A DNA stretch of 50,005 bases from Streptomyces sp. (GTDB lineage: Bacteria > Actinomycetota > Actinomycetes > Streptomycetales > Streptomycetaceae), in the NCBI GenBank assembly GCA_013362785.1, contig JABFVM010000321.1, forward strand, positions 1 through 50,005, written 5' to 3'. The notes under the pieces are model-generated. The model searched no databases and was not told the DNA's origin. It worked only from the letters and a program-made list of their open reading frames with translations. The position numbers and the translations under genes were made by a program. Position 1 is the first letter of the stretch, and each line of letters starts with the position of its first letter. This document shows positions 46,548 to 50,005 of the stretch, piece after piece.

Positions 46548-49500
46548 GCAAGTCACCCGGGGACGACGGTTCGCTGGTCGAGGACGTTCTGCCGCTCTCC
46601 CCGCTCCAGCAGGGCCTGCTGTTCCACGCCCTGTTCGACGAGGGCGCCCAGGACGTCTACACCATGCGGTCCCTGGTGGAGATCGAGGGCCCCCTGCGCC
46701 CCGCCCTGCTGCGCACCGCCGCCGAGGAACTCTTCGCCCGGCACGCCAACCTGCGCAGCGCCTTCCTGCACGAGGACCTGGACGAACCGGTGCAGGTGGT
46801 GCTGAAGCAGGTACCCGTGAACTGGGCCGAGGACGAGGGCGACCCCGCAGCCCTGATCGCCGCGGACGCCACCGCCCGCTTCGACCTCGCCGACCCGCCC
46901 CTCCTGCGCCTGACGCTCGTGCGCCGCGCCGCCGACCGCTGGCTCCTGATCCTCACCAACCACCACCTCCTGCTGGACGGTTGGTCCATCCCCCTCCTCG
47001 TCCGCGAACTCCTCCAGCTCTACGCCGCCCAGCTCGCCCCCGGAACCACGGCCCCGCTGCCCGCCGTACGGCCGTACCGGGACTTCCTCGCCTGGCTGGC
47101 CTCCCGCGACCGCGAAGCCTCCGCCGACGCCTGGCGCAAGGCGCTGACCGGCGCGACACCGACGGTCCTGTCGCCGACGTCCGCCGGGCTGGTCCCGGTT
47201 CCGCCCGAGCTGCACACCCTGCGCCTGACCGAGGAACTGACCGGCCGGGTACAGGAGTTCGCGCGAAGCCGGGGCATCACCGTCAACACGGTCGTCCAGG
47301 GCCTGTGGGCGCTGCTGCTGGCCAGGCTGACCGGCCGGGGCGACGTCGTCTTCGGCGCGACGGTGGCCGGACGGCCCGCCGAGCTCGCCGGTGCGGAGTC
47401 CATGATCGGCCTGTTCATCAACACGGTGCCGGTCCGGGCGACCGTACCGCCGGCCGAACGTGCGGGCGACTTCCTGCGCCGACTGCAGGACGAGCAGTCC
47501 CGCCTGATGGACCACCAGCACCTGGGCCTCACCGAGATCCAGCGCCTCGCCGGAGCGGGAGACCTCTTCGACACCCTCCTCGTCTTCGAGAACTACCCCA
47601 TCGACGAGACCGCGGTGGCCGAGGCCGAGGCATCCGCCGGCCTGCGGGTTCTCGACGTTAAGGGCTCCGGCGCCACCCACTACCCCCTGACCCTGGCCGT
47701 ACTGGCCGAACGCCGGCTGGGTGTCGTCTTCGAGTTCCGCCCCGACTGTTACGAGCGGACGGCGGTGGAGAGGCTGGCAGCACGCTTCGAGCGCCTGCTC
47801 CTGGCCGTGCTCGCCGCCCCCGACGTCCCCTTGGCCCGCCTGGACGCCCTCGCCCCCGAGGAGCGGACAGCGCTGCTGGCGGGCGGGGCGGGGGAGCGGC
47901 TGTCGGCGCCGTACCGCACGATGCCGGAGGTGTTCGAGGCCCAGGCGGCTCGCACGCCGGACGCGGTGGCGGTGGTCGGGGACGGTCGCAGCCTGACGTT
48001 CGCGGAGTTGAATACGGCCGCGAACCAACTGGCGCGACGCTTAGTCGAGTTGGGAGCGGGACCGGAACAGATCGTAGCGTTCGCCCTGCCCCCGACCCCG
48101 GACACGATGACCGCACTCCTGGCGATCCAGAAGGCGGGTGCGGCCTATCTGCCGCTGGATCCGGCGTGGCCAGAAGAGCGCATCGAGGGCATGTTGGAGG
48201 ACGCACGCCCGGTGGCCCTTGTCACCACGACCACTGCAATGCCCTGCTTTAAGGGGCGCGGGGCTGTGACACATGCGGCTCCGCCGCGTGGGCGCGATCA
48301 GCCACAAACAACCGGCAGCCGTCAACCGGCAACACCACCCCACCGCTTCGTGCTTCTCGACGCCCCCGACACACGTGAACGCCTCACCCACACCAACCCC
48401 TCCAACCTCACCGACACATCACCACTCCCAGAAAATCCCGCCTACGTCATCTACACCTCCGGCTCCACCGGCCGCCCCAAAGCCGTGGTCATTCCACACC
48501 GAGCCATAACCAACCTCTTCACCGCCCACAACACAGCCCTGCACAACCCGGCCTCCAAGGCCACGGCCGGACGCCCCCTCCGTATAGGCCACGCCTGGCC
48601 CACCGCCTTCGACGCCTCCTGGCAACCCATGCTGTGGATGTTCGCCGGCCACGAGCTCCACATGGTCCCCGAGGACATCCGCCGCGACCCCGCCGCCCTA
48701 CGGGACTTCCTCGCCAGGCACGCCATCGAGTTCATCGAGCTGTCCCCGTCCCTGCTGGGCGAGCTGGTCGCCCAAGGCGGCGACTGGCAGGCCGAGTTGA
48801 AGGTCATCGGCGTCGGCGGCGAGGCCGTACCGCCCGACCTCTGGCGCACCTTGCGCGACACAGACGGACTCGCCGCGCACAACCTCTACGGCCCCACCGA
48901 ATGCACCGTCGACTCGGCCGACTGCGACCTCGCCCTCACCGACCACCCCGCCATCGGCCGCCCCGTGGCAGGCGGCACCCTCTACATCCTGGACGGGCAC
49001 CTCAACCCCGTCCCCGTCGGAGTCGAGGGCGAGCTGTACGTGGCGGGCGCCGGCCTGGCCCGCGGCTACCTCGGCCAACCGGCGGCCACCGCGAGCCGTT
49101 TCGTCGCCGACCCCTTCTCCGGCGCCCCCGGCGGCCGCATGTACCGCACCGGCGACATCGCCCGCTGGACCGAGGACGGCCTCGTGGAGTGCCTGGGCCG
49201 GGTCGACGACCAGGTCAAGATCAGGGGCTATCGGATCGAACCCGGCGAGATCGAGGCGGTCCTGCTGGAGCACGACCTCGTCGAGCGTGCGGCGGTCGTC
49301 GTCCGGGAGGACACCCCAGGGGCACGGCGCCTGATCGCCTACGTCATCCTGTCCGCACCGCCGACCGAGGAGACCGCGGAGCTGCTGCGCCGGGCCGTGG
49401 CCGCCGTACTGCCCGACTACATGGTGCCGTCGGCCTTCGTCCCCGTGGACGGCTTCCCGCTCACCCTGAACGGCAAGCTGGACACCGCCGCCCTTCCGGC

Positions 49501-50005
49501 GCCGACCCGGTCCGCGGGGCCGGCCGCGCAGCCGCCCCGGAACCCGGTCGAGGAGCGGCTCGCGATCCTGTTCGCCGAGGTGCTGGGGCTGGACTCGGTC
49601 GGGGTGCACGACAGCTTCTTCGCGCTCGGCGGCGACAGCATCGTGTCGATGCGGCTGGTCAGCCAGGCGCGGGCGGCCGGGTTCGCGATCTCGCCACGGG
49701 ACGTGTTCGAACGGCCCACGATCGCCGAGCTCGCGGAACTCGCCGAACGCGCAGAGCTCGCCGAACGCGCAGAGCTCGCCGAACGCGCAGAGCTCGCCGA
49801 ACGCGGAGAGCTCGCCGAACCCGCAGCGCCCGCCGAGCGGGCGGGGACCGCCCAGCGGGAGGGGACCGCCGCATCCCGCGCGGGCATCACCGACCGTCGC
49901 GCCTCCGACCTCTCCACCGGCACCGGCGACATACCCCTCACCCCCATCCTGACCTGGCTGACCGAGCAGGGCGGCCCCTTCCGTGCCCTCAGCCAGGCCC
50001 GCTTC
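46544..50005 (+). CDS. NRPS, C-A-T and start of probable E domain (3' partial)
   Basis: At least 1,154 residues, open to the window end. Condensation domain (about 13-440) with NHHLLLDGW; adenylation domain (about 464-975) with YTSGSTGRPKA, FDASWQP, NLYGPTECTVD, YRTGDIARW and LNGKLDTAAL; carrier with FFALGGDSIVSMRL (about 1024). A helical ELAERA-repeat linker follows, then IPLTPILTWLTEQGGP, the usual opening of an epimerisation domain. The pocket code read by eye is DAQEIVLVDK. Glu at the fourth position would suit a basic side chain such as ornithine, at low confidence. Residues about 570-593 come from an inserted intergenic-type repeat. It overlaps the previous gene by four bases. A TTA codon is at 48041-48043. 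Confidence 0.93.
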   Translation, partial: MSKSPGDDGSLVEDVLPLSPLQQGLLFHALFDEGAQDVYTMRSLVEIEGPLRPALLRTAAEELFARHANLRSAFLHEDLDEPVQVVLKQVPVNWAEDEGDPAALIAADATARFDLADPPLLRLTLVRRAADRWLLILTNHHLLLDGWSIPLLVRELLQLYAAQLAPGTTAPLPAVRPYRDFLAWLASRDREASADAWRKALTGATPTVLSPTSAGLVPVPPELHTLRLTEELTGRVQEFARSRGITVNTVVQGLWALLLARLTGRGDVVFGATVAGRPAELAGAESMIGLFINTVPVRATVPPAERAGDFLRRLQDEQSRLMDHQHLGLTEIQRLAGAGDLFDTLLVFENYPIDETAVAEAEASAGLRVLDVKGSGATHYPLTLAVLAERRLGVVFEFRPDCYERTAVERLAARFERLLLAVLAAPDVPLARLDALAPEERTALLAGGAGERLSAPYRTMPEVFEAQAARTPDAVAVVGDGRSLTFAELNTAANQLARRLVELGAGPEQIVAFALPPTPDTMTALLAIQKAGAAYLPLDPAWPEERIEGMLEDARPVALVTTTTAMPCFKGRGAVTHAAPPRGRDQPQTTGSRQPATPPHRFVLLDAPDTRERLTHTNPSNLTDTSPLPENPAYVIYTSGSTGRPKAVVIPHRAITNLFTAHNTALHNPASKATAGRPLRIGHAWPTAFDASWQPMLWMFAGHELHMVPEDIRRDPAALRDFLARHAIEFIELSPSLLGELVAQGGDWQAELKVIGVGGEAVPPDLWRTLRDTDGLAAHNLYGPTECTVDSADCDLALTDHPAIGRPVAGGTLYILDGHLNPVPVGVEGELYVAGAGLARGYLGQPAATASRFVADPFSGAPGGRMYRTGDIARWTEDGLVECLGRVDDQVKIRGYRIEPGEIEAVLLEHDLVERAAVVVREDTPGARRLIAYVILSAPPTEETAELLRRAVAAVLPDYMVPSAFVPVDGFPLTLNGKLDTAALPAPTRSAGPAAQPPRNPVEERLAILFAEVLGLDSVGVHDSFFALGGDSIVSMRLVSQARAAGFAISPRDVFERPTIAELAELAERAELAERAELAERAELAERGELAEPAAPAERAGTAQREGTAASRAGITDRRASDLSTGTGDIPLTPILTWLTEQGGPFRALSQARF
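48251..48322 (+). repeat. Streptomyces intergenic-type repeat inside an NRPS gene
   Basis: The stretch starting AAGGGGCGCGGGGCTGTGAC, with GCGGCTCCGCCGC (a five-bp stem, TCC loop) in the middle and GGGCGCGATCAGCCACA then GGCAGCCG at the end, matches a sequence family that I recognise as very common between genes in Streptomyces chromosomes. Here it lies in frame between adenylation motifs A2 and A3. It adds a peptide KGRGAVTHAAPPRGRDQ and neighbours without a stop codon. Confidence 0.75.
49736..49825 (+). repeat. Five 18-bp tandem repeats in NRPS linker
   Basis: Units GAGCTCGCCGAACGCGCA begin at 49736 (as GAACTC), 49754, 49772, 49790 and 49808. The first, fourth and fifth carry one change each. 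They encode repeated ELAERA, a charged helical linker between the carrier and the following domain. Confidence 0.9.

Noticed and set aside
48240..48430. Suspected frameshift or pseudogene in the second NRPS
   Set aside because: Codon-by-codon reading shows the frame remains open through the inserted repeat and motifs continue in the same frame on both sides.
49736..49825. Possible CRISPR or direct-repeat array
   Set aside because: Units are contiguous without spacers and are in frame with the NRPS linker.

Overview
The window is high-GC actinobacterial DNA, almost certainly a Streptomyces chromosome. The signs are strong GC bias at third codon positions, GTG/TTG starts, long antisense shadow ORFs, a secreted phospholipase A2 of the S. 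violaceoruber type, a class F sortase, and rare TTA codons. No rRNA, tRNA, transposase or CRISPR array was recognised.

Region by region. 1-9.5 kb: a Tat-exported beta-propeller/amidohydrolase, a zinc-ribbon membrane protein, dihydrolipoyl dehydrogenase, a CPBP protease-like membrane protein, a secreted GH5 glycosidase and a methyltransferase. 9.6-17.6 kb: a secreted dipeptidase-like hydrolase with a discoidin domain, a TetR regulator, an acyltransferase-3 membrane protein, a His/Asp/Trp-rich secreted protein next to a class F sortase, HtpG and a VOC protein. 17.6-24.1 kb: a lipoprotein, a methyltransferase remnant, a CelD-like acetyltransferase paired with a DegT-type aminotransferase, a PolX/PHP DNA polymerase and an acyl-CoA-dehydrogenase-like flavoprotein. 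24.4-30.9 kb: a tightly packed sugar operon (Gfo/Idh/MocA dehydrogenase, PmoA-like protein, cupin, ABC binding protein, two permeases, YesL-like protein) behind a LacI-type operator and without its own ATPase. 31-35.2 kb: phospholipase A2, then a copper locus in which copZ-copA diverge from a His-rich secreted protein, each promoter carrying a CsoR-like inverted repeat.

35.3 kb to the window end: a salicylate-capped siderophore gene cluster. Two FecCD permeases and a salicylate-AMP ligase are read leftward. A salicylate synthase, an MFS exporter, an alpha/beta hydrolase, an aspartate decarboxylase, an MbtH protein and two NRPSs are read rightward. Three 19-bp IdeR/DmdR iron boxes control the cluster. 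The first NRPS (C-A-T) has a specificity code resembling beta-alanine, which the adjacent aspartate decarboxylase would supply. The second NRPS (C-A-T, then the start of a probable E domain) runs off the window. This composition recalls beta-alanine-containing salicylate siderophores of the cahuitamycin/madurastatin kind, but the modules for the cap, serine and hydroxyornithine are not in view.

The most unusual observations are: an intergenic-type Streptomyces repeat inserted in frame inside the second NRPS adenylation domain; four in-frame TTA codons, all within the siderophore cluster; two substrate-determining residues in the ligase that read salicylate rather than dihydroxybenzoate; and a duplicated His-motif secreted protein under a copper-type operator.
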